Notes under the pieces: generated by a model
What the model was told of the DNA's origin: nothing
Seen by the model: only the letters and a program-made list of their open reading frames with translations
Databases searched by the model: none
Made by a program: the position numbers and the translations under genes
Shown here: positions 10,301-19,126 of the stretch, one piece after another
How the letters are laid out: the number at the start of each line of letters is the position of its first letter
Position numbering within the stretch: the stretch's first letter is position 1
IMG/VR virus record: IMGVR_UViG_3300043570_001329
Span: 1 to 52,646 of that record
Origin: a virus
Length of the DNA: 52,646 nt
Direction: 5' to 3' (one strand)

Positions 10301-10774
10301 GGTTGTCGCTGTCACTATTGTATTTGTAAATGACACGTTGCCGGCTATATTAGCAAGGCCTCCAGCAGTTACACTTGTGGATACGTTAACAAACCCACCA
10401 ATATATGTGTTCCCAGCTATGTTTGCCAATCCAACCACATTGAGGTTAGCTCCAACGTTTGCCTGACCAGTGGTAGTTAGTGTATTTTGGAATGTAGCTG
10501 CACCCGACACCTGTATAGTGTTGCTAATAGTAGTAGCACCACCTACAACTAAAGTACTTGCTATATTAGCAGTACCTCCAAAAATATCCCATCTCAGCGT
10601 AGTGTTACCTAAATTATCCCCATCAGCTGATGGAAGAAAATCACCCAATGCCACTCCACTATATGAAAGAGTACCTCCAATAGCAGCGTTACCAGAGACA
10701 TATAGGTCTCCAGTAACATTGGTATTGGCTTGTGAGTCTATTCCATAGTGAGCTACGAACTTCGAATTTGCCAT
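7328..10774 (-). CDS. Tail fibre with C-terminal peptidase S74 chaperone (1148 aa)
   Basis: Starts MANSKFVAHYGIDSQANTNV, a typical fibre N-terminus. Residues about 130-480 carry four copies of a NNRVGINNTAP unit preceded by DSGVLFVD. Around residues 555-615 there is one copy of a roughly 55-residue module also found in the gp7-like and DUF4815 proteins. The last 91 residues, from SDERLK (Ser about 1058), form an intramolecular chaperone of the peptidase S74/endosialidase type: GYGVIAQEIQDILPN, then a terminal amphipathic helix. In that family the chaperone folds the trimer and then cleaves itself off just before the serine. A late promoter lies 43 nt upstream. Likely a receptor-binding fibre. 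Confidence 0.9.
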   Translation of the reverse strand: MANSKFVAHYGIDSQANTNVTGDLYVSGNAAIGGTLSYSGVALGDFLPSADGDNLGNTTLRWDIFGGTANIASTLVVGGATTISNTIQVSGAATFQNTLTTTGQANVGANLNVVGLANIAGNTYIGGFVNVSTSVTAGGLANIAGNVSFTNTIVTATTNSTSNVVTVGAANVSVDSGVLFVDSINNRVGINNTAPGVALRVTGDVDISATANVQGSATVTGNLTANGNTSLTNSLLALTTNSTASVLTIGSANTNIDSGTFFVDATNNRVGINNTAPGVALSVTGAANISTSVNSALLTVGDAFIANTTGVFHTGLLTANGNTSLTNAIFGLTTNSTANVLTIGAANTNIDSGVLFVDSVNNRVGINNTAPGVALRVTGDTDISGTANIQGNANIGGNLGIAGLVTLSGNTTLSGSLQTIAGNSNFDSGVLFVDSVNNRVGINNTAPTVALEVSGAANVSTSVNSALLTVGTAFIANTTGVYSTGVANAASFTTSGISANATALVPISNTVGQILGNTISRWVLTANSGNFSGNVLLGNTTTNTLIAPQSYASNTSGAVTGTVTTIGTTVVSGTGSVFTNDLVAGDIVKFSSCTAYFTVQAISNSTQIVLTTNSPSVSGDTLEKKNIQTVNNSGVFLYGANQTVTPFSNVTASTLGNSTARWIISANTIHASGLITAAGGMDLTGSINASSYQIASINSTSNGLIANSTVIAVGNSTVNTVIDSTGIRTSGTTGVSPYANGTDLGTLTARWDVYAANADVIGTLAVGNNATFSGNVSITSGSNPTLFVGTSVTVNTSGVYPASNTLGSALGTGTQRFDIFGDTASFGGVLTANGGLTIESNPMTANGTTGTSGQVLTSNGTIGAPYWSTISAGGGTPGGSNTQVQFNDSGVFNGDTGFTYIKTSNTLTVVGPINGGDITATGILDGASATIAGSIAGNSLAIAGTANANIFNAASTLVGGSSTYGSSASVSTSLSTGTTLTVGTRLSVNGSFGTAGQMLYSGGTANTYWAAAPASGGVPGGSSTHVQYNNAGAFAGSASFTFAVGSGTLSATIMTTTSDERLKTNIQTINGGLDMVSRMRGVSYEFKDSGHKGYGVIAQEIQDILPNVVHTNEDGFMKVSYNDIIGVLIEAIKDLKQEINEMKNGNQS

Positions 10775-11945
10775 TTATAACCTGTCAAAATAACGTTGCA
10801 ATAACCTTTACGCCTGTATTTATGGCAGTCTGTCTTATGTAGATTTCTACATTTCCAGCTACAACAGCTGTGGACATTATCCCAAGATCTGCCGTGGCAG
10901 TAGGTGACTTTACCGTACCAAAAATTGTTACATCTACAGCAGACGAATCGTGTGTTAAAATTAAATCTGATACCTGACTACTATTTAACTTAGTCATGTT
11001 TATAGTCATTCTTGCTCCCTTGTACAGCGTCTTATCAAAGCTGAATACAAGGTTTGCTGCTGTAGTATTGGATCCAAGATCCCCAACAGCATTTACAATA
11101 AACGTTGCAGCGTTGACTACAAGTGTGTTTGAGGTTATAATGACATTACCGGTGAATGTAGTATTAGCCTTTAGGGTTATAGCACTGGATGTTACTGCTA
11201 ACGTGTTAGATGTTAGGAATACGCTACCAGTAGTATTGATTACGTTAGAGAATGTAGCATTACCAGTTACAGTAAATGTATTACTACCAGTAATTGCTCC
11301 AACCACACCTAAAGTACCCCCAACATTAGCATTACCTTGTATGTTAGCGGTGAGACTAATGTCAGTTGCCCCTGTTACTCTTAGAGCTACTCCAGGAGCA
11401 GTATTATTAATACCCACTCTATTATTAGTGGCATCAACAAATAGTACACCCGAGTCAAAATTAGAATTACCTGATATTACCTGAAGAGTTCCATTCAAAT
11501 TAGCGTTACCCGATAAAGTGGTAACGCCGGTCACTCCCAAGGTGTTTGATAAGGTAGTAGCGCCAAGAACAGTTAATGCCAAATCAGTATCTATTGTTGA
11601 TGATGTTATAACAGTGTTTACAGTACTATTACCAATACTTACGGTATTGGTAAATGATGCCGCTGCATTGAGGGTTATTGCAGAGGTAGTTACAGATAAT
11701 GTGTTAGATGCTAAAAATGAACTATCAACAGTTGATAGTGTGTTTGAGAAAGTTGCAGCCCCGGTTATTGCAAGTGTGTTGCTTCCCGTAATTGCCCCTA
11801 CAACCCCCAACGATCCGCCAACATTAGCACTTGATTGTATATTGGCTCCCAAGCTAATATCAACAGCCCCAGTGACTCTTAGCGCGACGCCCGGTGCTGT
11901 ATTACCAATGCCCACTCTATTGTTGGTAGCATCAACAAAAAAGGT
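9428..11945. repeat. NNRVGINNTAP repeat units in two adjacent fibres
   Basis: About 70-nt units recur at about 9428, 9654, 9929 and 10182 (1148-residue fibre) and 11387 and 11883 (533-residue fibre). Each encodes VDxxNNRVGIxNTAPxVALxVxG. They are coding repeats with high nucleotide identity across two genes, a substrate for recombination between fibres. Confidence 0.75.
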
Positions 11946-12386
11946 ACCTGAATCAAAGTTTGAATTACCAGCGAATGTCTGAAGGGTTCCGTTCAGCGCT
12001 GCATTGCCAGTTAGCGTAGTAGTACCAGTCACACTTAGTGTGTTAGACAATGTAGTTGCCCCTAACACAGTTAATGCTAAATCGGTGTCCAAAGTGGTTG
12101 CGTTGATGACTGTATTGACTGTACTATTACCAATGCTTACATTGCTTGATATTGACAGTAATCCACTTGTAGTCAGTGTACCACCTCGAAGACCGTTGAT
12201 TGCTACAAGAGTATTAGCAGCAAAAAATCCATTTACAGTGCCATTGCCTGTTGTAACATCTCCAGCTGAGTTGGCAGCAACCGTAACAATCTTTGTCGAA
12301 TAAGCATCTAACAATACATTAGTCTTGTCAATCCAGTTCTGAAACGAATCAGTGATTGTGTTTACATTACTTGTTGGTACTGCCAT
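10785..12386 (-). CDS. Tail-fibre-like protein (533 aa)
   Basis: Begins MAVPTSNVNTITDSFQNWIDKTN, a helix that in many phage structural proteins precedes a fibre shaft. The shaft holds two copies of the NNRVGI(N/G)NTAP unit and several SIGNSTVNTVI strands. The C-terminal 80 residues (GARMTINMTKLNSSQVSDLILTH, then IYIRQTAINTGVKVIATLF) look like a compact beta domain. The end matters here: the sequence upstream of the 1148-residue fibre, including its late promoter, lies within this gene's last 50 nt. No S74 domain. Overlaps the small coiled-coil gene by 20 nt. Confidence 0.8.
   Translation of the reverse strand: MAVPTSNVNTITDSFQNWIDKTNVLLDAYSTKIVTVAANSAGDVTTGNGTVNGFFAANTLVAINGLRGGTLTTSGLLSISSNVSIGNSTVNTVINATTLDTDLALTVLGATTLSNTLSVTGTTTLTGNAALNGTLQTFAGNSNFDSGTFFVDATNNRVGIGNTAPGVALRVTGAVDISLGANIQSSANVGGSLGVVGAITGSNTLAITGAATFSNTLSTVDSSFLASNTLSVTTSAITLNAAASFTNTVSIGNSTVNTVITSSTIDTDLALTVLGATTLSNTLGVTGVTTLSGNANLNGTLQVISGNSNFDSGVLFVDATNNRVGINNTAPGVALRVTGATDISLTANIQGNANVGGTLGVVGAITGSNTFTVTGNATFSNVINTTGSVFLTSNTLAVTSSAITLKANTTFTGNVIITSNTLVVNAATFIVNAVGDLGSNTTAANLVFSFDKTLYKGARMTINMTKLNSSQVSDLILTHDSSAVDVTIFGTVKSPTATADLGIMSTAVVAGNVEIYIRQTAINTGVKVIATLF
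10817..10824 (-). promoter_or_regulatory. T4-like late promoter, CATAAATA
   Basis: Minus-strand CATAAATA inside the end of the 533-residue fibre gene, 43 nt before the ATG of the 1148-residue S74 fibre. Identical to the octamers at 6742 and 39059. Confidence 0.55.
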
Positions 12387-12594
12387 TATTTTCCCTTTGA
12401 ATTAAAATACCCAGCATATTCTTAATATCACTTATATCAGTTTTCAGCATATCTATCTCCTGCTGCACATTACTGAAGTCATACTGCTGTTTCCGCTGCT
12501 GCTTGTAAAGATTATACGCATTAATATTACTATTTATTAATGCGTAATTTGACTGATCTCTTAGAAAATCAGAATCTTCTGTCTTCACTATCAT
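12367..12594 (-). CDS. Small coiled-coil protein (75 aa)
   Basis: Starts MIVKTEDSDFLRDQSNYALIN and continues as a probable helix, then a coiled coil from residue about 40 (EIDMLKTDISDIKNMLGILIQRE). Overlaps the DUF4815 gene by 4 nt (ATGA) and the 533-residue fibre by 20 nt. The FxRDQSNYALINxN pattern is familiar from small genes beside the baseplate in T4-like marine phages (recall). Function unknown; probably assembles with the adjacent baseplate or fibre protein. Confidence 0.75.
   Translation of the reverse strand: MIVKTEDSDFLRDQSNYALINSNINAYNLYKQQRKQQYDFSNVQQEIDMLKTDISDIKNMLGILIQRENNGSTNK
12531..12538 (-). promoter_or_regulatory. Possible late promoter, AATAAATA
   Basis: Minus-strand AATAAATA inside the 75-residue gene, about 145 nt upstream of the 533-residue fibre start. 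Seven of eight match the T4 consensus, but the distance is long and the tract AT-rich. Confidence 0.3.
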
Positions 12595-15500
12595 ACAGAA
12601 ACCGCCAGCGCCCTAATATCTTTGACAGTTGGCACATTCTGTGTTGAAGTTGACAACAGCACCACCTTTATCGCAAAGATTTTAAACGATGTATGTGCCG
12701 ATAAAGAAGCATCGTAGTATCTAGCAAAATTACCATCGTCAGCATATTTAAACGTAGCCTTTGGTTGAGTTACCTTTTCAATACTCAGACCACTGGTACC
12801 GGTATCTGAATATGGGCCAATTGCAGTTTTTAAAACTAATGATGTATTGTTAGTCACACTATCGACCACATTTATTTCATAGTCCGTAGTTGTGCTTGAA
12901 TTAACAATCTTAATAATGTCGTTTGCAACAAGACTAGATGTAAATGTAGTACCTGATCCTGTCAAAGTGGTATTACTATTAGTTTTAACAAGTCCAGCAA
13001 GTTTTGTTGATGTTGGAGTTCTTGCAATGGAGTACTCATACTCTAGATAATCATCTTCATTTGCTGAATCACTGAATAGATTAGATGTTGTCTCAAGATT
13101 CATTACCGACCACTCTTTAGTATCAAAAGACTCATTGTCATCGTTGCTTAACACCTTACAATAAACCTTGACATCGGTTCCTGAAGGTCTGTAGGATGTC
13201 AAATACACCTTGAGATCTTCTGCATCTAACCCATCAGCTAATACTACCTTTTTGGAAATATACTTTACCTTGGCATTGCCATATCGAGTAGTTTCATTAT
13301 CGTAGAGATTATTGATCTTGTTTTGCAATACAACCATACTAGCAGGAATTAAATCTACAACAGGACTAATCTTACTTACAGTAGAAGGTTTACTGAGACC
13401 AACACTGACCTGAAGTGATTTTGCTCCGGAATACGAAAGTATTTCATTGCTTCTTGATCTTATTTCTGCTTCATATATGGTTTTATTGGACACACCAAAA
13501 TTAATTGGTTGCGACTGAGACGCAGCTGTTGTTCCTGCAATAGTCTGAGTCAAACTGATTGTTGCGGGTAAAGGAACAATGGTAGATATATGAGGCTCAC
13601 AATAATTAACCGTAAAGTCATCTACACTAGAAATACTAGCCACCGCATCAGACGTTGATCCCACTAAGCGCCCAGTAGCAGCAAACAAAAATGTAGTATT
13701 TGCTGCATTAGAATCTCTTAATACAACGGTATCATTGGTATCCACTTTATCAACAACAGCACTAACAACTCTTTGAACTCCTACCCATGCGGTAGTGTTG
13801 TTAATATTTTTCTCTAGGTTATCTTTCAGCGATATACTTGTAGAATTTACAGACAACACCTTGCTTACTTGGAACGACTCCGTTACACCGTAAAACAAAT
13901 TAGCTGCTACATTGGATTGCAAAGGAGCGTCAAGGTTCATGTGAGTGGTATTAGAAATACTTCTTACCTCTCTTATGTTGTTGTTAATGTATATATAATC
14001 ACCAACCGTTAGCTGGGTAGAGAAAGATGTTCCAGATCCGGATACGTTAGTGTGCGTACCATTTGCTGTAACTGTTCCTGTCAGCGACGTTGTTATATTA
14101 TTAGCATTCACCATCAACAAGTAATCCCCTACGGATACATTACTAGTTAGACTGGTAGACGTACTCAACACACTACTACTTGTGTTACCAGTGAACACTG
14201 CACTATTCGCAATGTAGGCACTAGCTTTTTGAGCTACTCTTTCTCCCCCTTGAAAAGATCCTTCGACACCTGTCAAGGTCAGAAATTCGTAAGGCTCATT
14301 TTCTAACACTATGTTAGCAGTATGAGATGTGAAGTTAGCATAGTATATTGTGAATTTCAGATCCTCATTTTGTATTGGTGTCCACACCTTATCATTGGAC
14401 GATACAAACAACACCCCAGCACCAAAATCACCATTATCAACTTGATTGGTATCTACATCCGGTTGTCCAGGAACTGATGTCCATGCTAACCAGTTAGGAG
14501 AATTTCCATCAGGAATTAGAGTTATACAATAATCTTTATTATTTCTTACAAATATAGGAGTATCAAAGGTTACAGTAGTAGCTACAGATCCCACATTACT
14601 TGTTTGAGCCCCTGATGACGAGATTTGTTTTTGGGCTAATATGGCTGGAGCTGGATATCCATTATCTGTCTCTCTAATTTGAACTGTTATTCCAGACGAA
14701 GGATCTTTACTACGGAAATATAAATCCACCTTGGTCAAAAACACTCCATCAGTACCCTCATTAAAGTTAATATTGAAAGTCTGGGCTAGCGGATCAACAG
14801 TATGTACTGATACTCTAGACACTACCGCAGTATTAACAGTCCGGGTAACCTTTTCGGTAGTTTGGAACGATGATGGCGCCTTTGTTACCATCGTCAATGA
14901 TTTAATTTGCTTGTTAAAGTTGTAAGCATTAAAATATACCATTGCTTTAGACACAGAAGTATCGAGGCTACTAATACTATCAACATCAGCAATCAGGACT
15001 TCCTTCTGACCAACGTTAAAAGTGTTTCCTGGAATAAATATACATCCAGCTAATCCACCTGTACTGTTGGCTACTAGATTAGCACTCTTTGATCCGGTAA
15101 ATTTAAAGGTATCGTTCTTAGATAGTGATTCACTGCTGACAATACTAGCAAGATCTGCTACTTCCCCTGGTCGAGCATCAATAGTTTTCTTATCGAAGAA
15201 AACATAGTGTCTTGCTCCAGGTCTTAGACCAGTCACCACAAAATAAACTTCCTGCTCTCTCACGAAAGGATTAAAGTCAAAGTCGGTTAAAAAGTCGCCA
15301 ATCTGCTGTTCTGATTGAGTGGTCTTACCGGCGGTTATAGATGACTTGCTGGTGTTTGTAATAGTCTTGGTTGTTTGTTCCTCAATGTCTACTAGTCCAG
15401 CTCCCCACGTGAATCCCCATTTTTCATTAGCGTTAACCCAATCCGATTGAGTAGTAGTGACAGTCTTTGAATCTTTTTTGAATACCACACTATCATTTAT

Positions 15501-18500
15501 AGATTTCACCAGTCCATCTAAGGGAGCAGATAAATCAATAGTGAATTTAACAGCATCTCGTGTAGTATCATAGTAATTATCATACTCAGGAAAAAGTCTT
15601 GCTCGGCCATCATACGACCAGGCCAACCCAGCAAGATTTCGAAATCTAGTAGCTAGTGGCTGCTCCAATGCAACTGCTTGAGCGTAATTGAGAAGAGCTA
15701 GATCCCCTTTTATAGCATATCCTGATGATAGTGATGTATTTGCTTTGAGATTGATTACATTTTGATCAAGTGGTGGGCGAGCAACTGATTTAGCAGTATC
15801 AATAGTTATATTAAATTCCAAGTCATTAACATTAGCAATATCATATGAGTTTAGTGGATCCACAAAGAAACCATTCTTAAATCTTGACACCGCTGAGTTA
15901 GCTTCACTTGGAATAATTAAATCCTTTGTGTTCTTCTCGAGAGTGTTGAGAAGTGAATAGTATTCAAGACTCTGAATACGTTGCTCAATTCTCTTGATAT
16001 CCTTCATGGTATATCGTTTTACCTGATCAGTAACCACAAACGTAGCGTAGTCTGGTCTCAGTGATTCAAACGCCAACTGTGGTGATAGGGATGGATAGGA
16101 TGGAACCAACACCGTAGCTAACGACATCGTCTTATCGTACGGTCTGGGTGGTACTGGACTGATACCAGGTACTCCCTCAATAACATTAATGTTATTGTTC
16201 TTATCAATAACAATTCTATCTGCTCTAGGCATGTAATATTCAACATCCCCTTCAAAAATCTCGTTGGGAGTTGGAAAGTATAAGGTACCAGTTAGAGTTT
16301 CTGTAGTTACGGGATCCACTGTTGCACTAGCAACAGTTGTTGCAGCAACGTTAGCGGTTGGAGCTACTATTGGCCTAAAATCAACAATACTTCTAATATT
16401 ATAAAGTCTACCAGTTTTTGGGGATCTAAATGTTGGTATATCAGAGGTTCTTATTTTGTTAGCTGGTAGAGATACTGTTGAGTCATCTATTGGATATGAT
16501 GGAGCTGCTAAAAAATAACCGGCACTGTGAGTGAATAAGTCAACTGACACCAACAAACAACTGGTTGCTGATAAGGACAAAATACTGCCTGGCTTATATC
16601 TAAGATATGATAATCCATACGCATTATCAGATTGGCCAGTAACTAACTCGAAGCTACTTGCATAATTGGTTGTAGTATTTGAGTATGTATTAGAAGTTCC
16701 AACATACACTGCATTTAATTTATAGGCATCAGGGATACCTAAGCACCAAGGTCCTATTGTAGTTGTACTCAATCTATCAGTAGATAACTTTACGTAAACC
16801 TGCTTAGTAACTGTCTTTGCTTTGTACACCGTATTAACACCGGGTGACACCTTTACATTGTGAAATACTTTAACATCAGTTGTACCTGAAATGGTATTGC
16901 CGACGTAGATAGATGCAAATTTACCGGTAGCATCAATAGCAACGTTAGCAGTCTCCCTGTCAAGTCTGATAGGAATATTTTTTGGGAAAGCTAAAAACAA
17001 CGTATTACCAGTTAACGACTGTGGACCAACGCTGTTCACGGTCATTGAAGTGGTGTTAGTGATAGCAGTGACTTTGAAGAACGTGTCGTTGGCTTGGAAT
17101 TTAATATGATCTCCAACCTGCAACTGACCAGCAAACTCTGTGCCGGTACCTGTGACAACATTGCCGGTAGTAGCAACAGTACCAGATAGGGCTGTGGCTC
17201 CTGTAGCATTGGCAGTGGGAACAACAATAAAATCCTGCTCTTGGATACTATTCAGGGTCGATGCTGGAGTATATGGGAAATAATCATACGTCCCTGTCAC
17301 TTGAATATTCACATTTCCCGAAGTTGTAAATGTATTAGCAGTAACAGTTCTGTATATAAAATCTACATTTGCAACTGACTTAACTGAGGCATACCCACTT
17401 GTAAATGATAGTGTATCATAATCCGTATCTTTTAATACAGAAACACTGTTCTCAAGAACCGTGTCGGCAACAACCCCAGTAGCTTGAATGGATCTTACAT
17501 CTTTAAAAGTATTTCCAGGTGACATGACAATATCAAATAGATACAGTCTATACCTGGCAGTTGGTGACCCCGGTACACCTGAATCATATACTAAAGATCT
17601 TATCTTTGATGTGCCTATGACTGATCCTGGTGAGGATGGTCCTCCTCCAAAATTATCCGAGTTGTCTGTAGCAGCTGTATTTCTTAAATTAACTGAAGCT
17701 GCAGCGGTAAAATCAAACACTCCTAATATTTGATCCACTAGTACATAATTACCATAGTTAGTAGATATGGACTGATTTATAGAAGTGTTAGTATCAGTAC
17801 CTTGCCTGATGGCAATTCTCACCGAATCATTCAACTCTACACGAGTACCATCAACATATCCTATACCAGAACTAACTACTGCATTTAGGTGAGTAGTGTT
17901 ACCAGTAATATCTTCGGTGCTAATGGTAAACGGACTGACAACATAATCGCCACTCTCCTCAGACGTCCTCAAAGCAAGTTTTTTATCTACCGAGTTAAAT
18001 TCAGTTTCAGTTTTTAGTTTAATTACTCTACCATTTTCAAATTCAACTAACTTAAAGAATTCTGAATTACCCGATGCAGCTTGAGTAGTTAGTACCTGTA
18101 AAGTTGGTGTAAGTTTTAATCTGTGAGCACCAGGAGCAGTGTAATTAGAATATCCCTGAGCATTATCCAGCAATGTGGAATCAAAATAGGAATTGACAAT
18201 TGATTCTTGGGTATAGAATCCAACAACTACATTGTTAGGAGACGTAGTGTACTTATCCAGAATGACTGTCTGCTCTTCTACCCTGACAAAATGTCCTTTT
18301 TGGTATATTATACCATCGCCAATAGTAGCAGCTGTGCCTGTTCCCACAGGAGTAGTTGAGTTAGCTGAAAAAGTACTATCACATACAGTTATCTGTGCAT
18401 AATAATTAATTGCTGTAAGGCCTGCACCAGATCCAGAAACGGTGGCACCACCTGTTGAATTTACTATGGCTACAGTTGGAGCGGTAACATATCCAGATCC

Positions 18501-19115
18501 AAAATTGCTAATTATAATAGATCTAATAGAGCCGTTAGAGTAAGTTACTAGATTAGCAGCTGCGCCCGACCCACCTCCTCCAGTAAAAGTTAGATATTCT
18601 GTATTGCTATATCCAGTACCAGAAACCGTTATCAGAACGTCATCTAATCTATAATCACTATTAAAAAGAGTAATTGTCTCGTTGTTTGCAAAGGTCTTCT
18701 TCTCGCTATCGCCAGTGTTAAGATACTTGATGTATAATATATTAGTTTCAGGATCTTGAGTCTCAAGACCAGTAACGTAGTTTACCACCACAGCATTTAA
18801 ATTAGATGTGGTATCTGTTGCATATAACCCCATGTAATTAGGTAGCGTTACATTCTGGCCATCTACTTGTAAATCCCTAATCTTGATGTACTGATAGTTG
18901 TAGTCGTAGGTGAAATTACACCCTTTAATAACAGTACCTTGTTTGTAGATATTGTCACCAAAACGCTCAACCTGGTTCTGAAGAATAGTCTGAAGCTGAG
19001 TTAACTCTCTTGCCTGAACTGGTACAGCTGGTCTGAAAAGAACCCGATGAAAGTTCTTCTCTTCGTCAAAGTCATCATAGAATGGTGATGCGTTAAAATT
19101 AGTTTCAAGTGACAT
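12591..19115 (-). CDS. Giant DUF4815-type virion protein (2174 aa)
   Basis: The N-terminus (NFNASPFYDDFDEEKNFHRV, LFRPAVPVQARELTQLQTIL) is the hallmark of the DUF4815 family of large myophage structural proteins. It is followed by beta-rich stretches, including GSGYVTAPTVAIVNSTGG-like units (about 170-225), a middle segment with helix-rich VTDQVKRYTMKDIKRIEQRIQ (about residue 1030), an LAQTFNINFNEGTDGVFLTKVDLYF segment (about 1450) and three copies of a 55-residue module (about 645-695, 1675-1730, 2040-2100). Start ATG has AGAGGA nine nt upstream. By position after gp8 it occupies the place of T4 gp9/gp10 and may be a peripheral baseplate or fibre-anchoring protein; that role is inference. 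Confidence 0.85.
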   Translation of the reverse strand: MSLETNFNASPFYDDFDEEKNFHRVLFRPAVPVQARELTQLQTILQNQVERFGDNIYKQGTVIKGCNFTYDYNYQYIKIRDLQVDGQNVTLPNYMGLYATDTTSNLNAVVVNYVTGLETQDPETNILYIKYLNTGDSEKKTFANNETITLFNSDYRLDDVLITVSGTGYSNTEYLTFTGGGGSGAAANLVTYSNGSIRSIIISNFGSGYVTAPTVAIVNSTGGATVSGSGAGLTAINYYAQITVCDSTFSANSTTPVGTGTAATIGDGIIYQKGHFVRVEEQTVILDKYTTSPNNVVVGFYTQESIVNSYFDSTLLDNAQGYSNYTAPGAHRLKLTPTLQVLTTQAASGNSEFFKLVEFENGRVIKLKTETEFNSVDKKLALRTSEESGDYVVSPFTISTEDITGNTTHLNAVVSSGIGYVDGTRVELNDSVRIAIRQGTDTNTSINQSISTNYGNYVLVDQILGVFDFTAAASVNLRNTAATDNSDNFGGGPSSPGSVIGTSKIRSLVYDSGVPGSPTARYRLYLFDIVMSPGNTFKDVRSIQATGVVADTVLENSVSVLKDTDYDTLSFTSGYASVKSVANVDFIYRTVTANTFTTSGNVNIQVTGTYDYFPYTPASTLNSIQEQDFIVVPTANATGATALSGTVATTGNVVTGTGTEFAGQLQVGDHIKFQANDTFFKVTAITNTTSMTVNSVGPQSLTGNTLFLAFPKNIPIRLDRETANVAIDATGKFASIYVGNTISGTTDVKVFHNVKVSPGVNTVYKAKTVTKQVYVKLSTDRLSTTTIGPWCLGIPDAYKLNAVYVGTSNTYSNTTTNYASSFELVTGQSDNAYGLSYLRYKPGSILSLSATSCLLVSVDLFTHSAGYFLAAPSYPIDDSTVSLPANKIRTSDIPTFRSPKTGRLYNIRSIVDFRPIVAPTANVAATTVASATVDPVTTETLTGTLYFPTPNEIFEGDVEYYMPRADRIVIDKNNNINVIEGVPGISPVPPRPYDKTMSLATVLVPSYPSLSPQLAFESLRPDYATFVVTDQVKRYTMKDIKRIEQRIQSLEYYSLLNTLEKNTKDLIIPSEANSAVSRFKNGFFVDPLNSYDIANVNDLEFNITIDTAKSVARPPLDQNVINLKANTSLSSGYAIKGDLALLNYAQAVALEQPLATRFRNLAGLAWSYDGRARLFPEYDNYYDTTRDAVKFTIDLSAPLDGLVKSINDSVVFKKDSKTVTTTQSDWVNANEKWGFTWGAGLVDIEEQTTKTITNTSKSSITAGKTTQSEQQIGDFLTDFDFNPFVREQEVYFVVTGLRPGARHYVFFDKKTIDARPGEVADLASIVSSESLSKNDTFKFTGSKSANLVANSTGGLAGCIFIPGNTFNVGQKEVLIADVDSISSLDTSVSKAMVYFNAYNFNKQIKSLTMVTKAPSSFQTTEKVTRTVNTAVVSRVSVHTVDPLAQTFNINFNEGTDGVFLTKVDLYFRSKDPSSGITVQIRETDNGYPAPAILAQKQISSSGAQTSNVGSVATTVTFDTPIFVRNNKDYCITLIPDGNSPNWLAWTSVPGQPDVDTNQVDNGDFGAGVLFVSSNDKVWTPIQNEDLKFTIYYANFTSHTANIVLENEPYEFLTLTGVEGSFQGGERVAQKASAYIANSAVFTGNTSSSVLSTSTSLTSNVSVGDYLLMVNANNITTSLTGTVTANGTHTNVSGSGTSFSTQLTVGDYIYINNNIREVRSISNTTHMNLDAPLQSNVAANLFYGVTESFQVSKVLSVNSTSISLKDNLEKNINNTTAWVGVQRVVSAVVDKVDTNDTVVLRDSNAANTTFLFAATGRLVGSTSDAVASISSVDDFTVNYCEPHISTIVPLPATISLTQTIAGTTAASQSQPINFGVSNKTIYEAEIRSRSNEILSYSGAKSLQVSVGLSKPSTVSKISPVVDLIPASMVVLQNKINNLYDNETTRYGNAKVKYISKKVVLADGLDAEDLKVYLTSYRPSGTDVKVYCKVLSNDDNESFDTKEWSVMNLETTSNLFSDSANEDDYLEYEYSIARTPTSTKLAGLVKTNSNTTLTGSGTTFTSSLVANDIIKIVNSSTTTDYEINVVDSVTNNTSLVLKTAIGPYSDTGTSGLSIEKVTQPKATFKYADDGNFARYYDASLSAHTSFKIFAIKVVLLSTSTQNVPTVKDIRALAVSV

Positions 19116-19126
19116 TTATTCCTCTG

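Noticed and set aside
10772-10779. TATAAATG on the minus strand as a late promoter
   Set aside because: It overlaps the start codon of the S74 fibre, so it cannot serve that gene; the CATAAATA at 10817 is better placed.
8253-12303. Many plus-strand ORFs of 60-213 codons opposite the fibre genes
   Set aside because: Shadow frames of low-complexity minus-strand genes, without ribosome sites and with V/P/L-rich composition.
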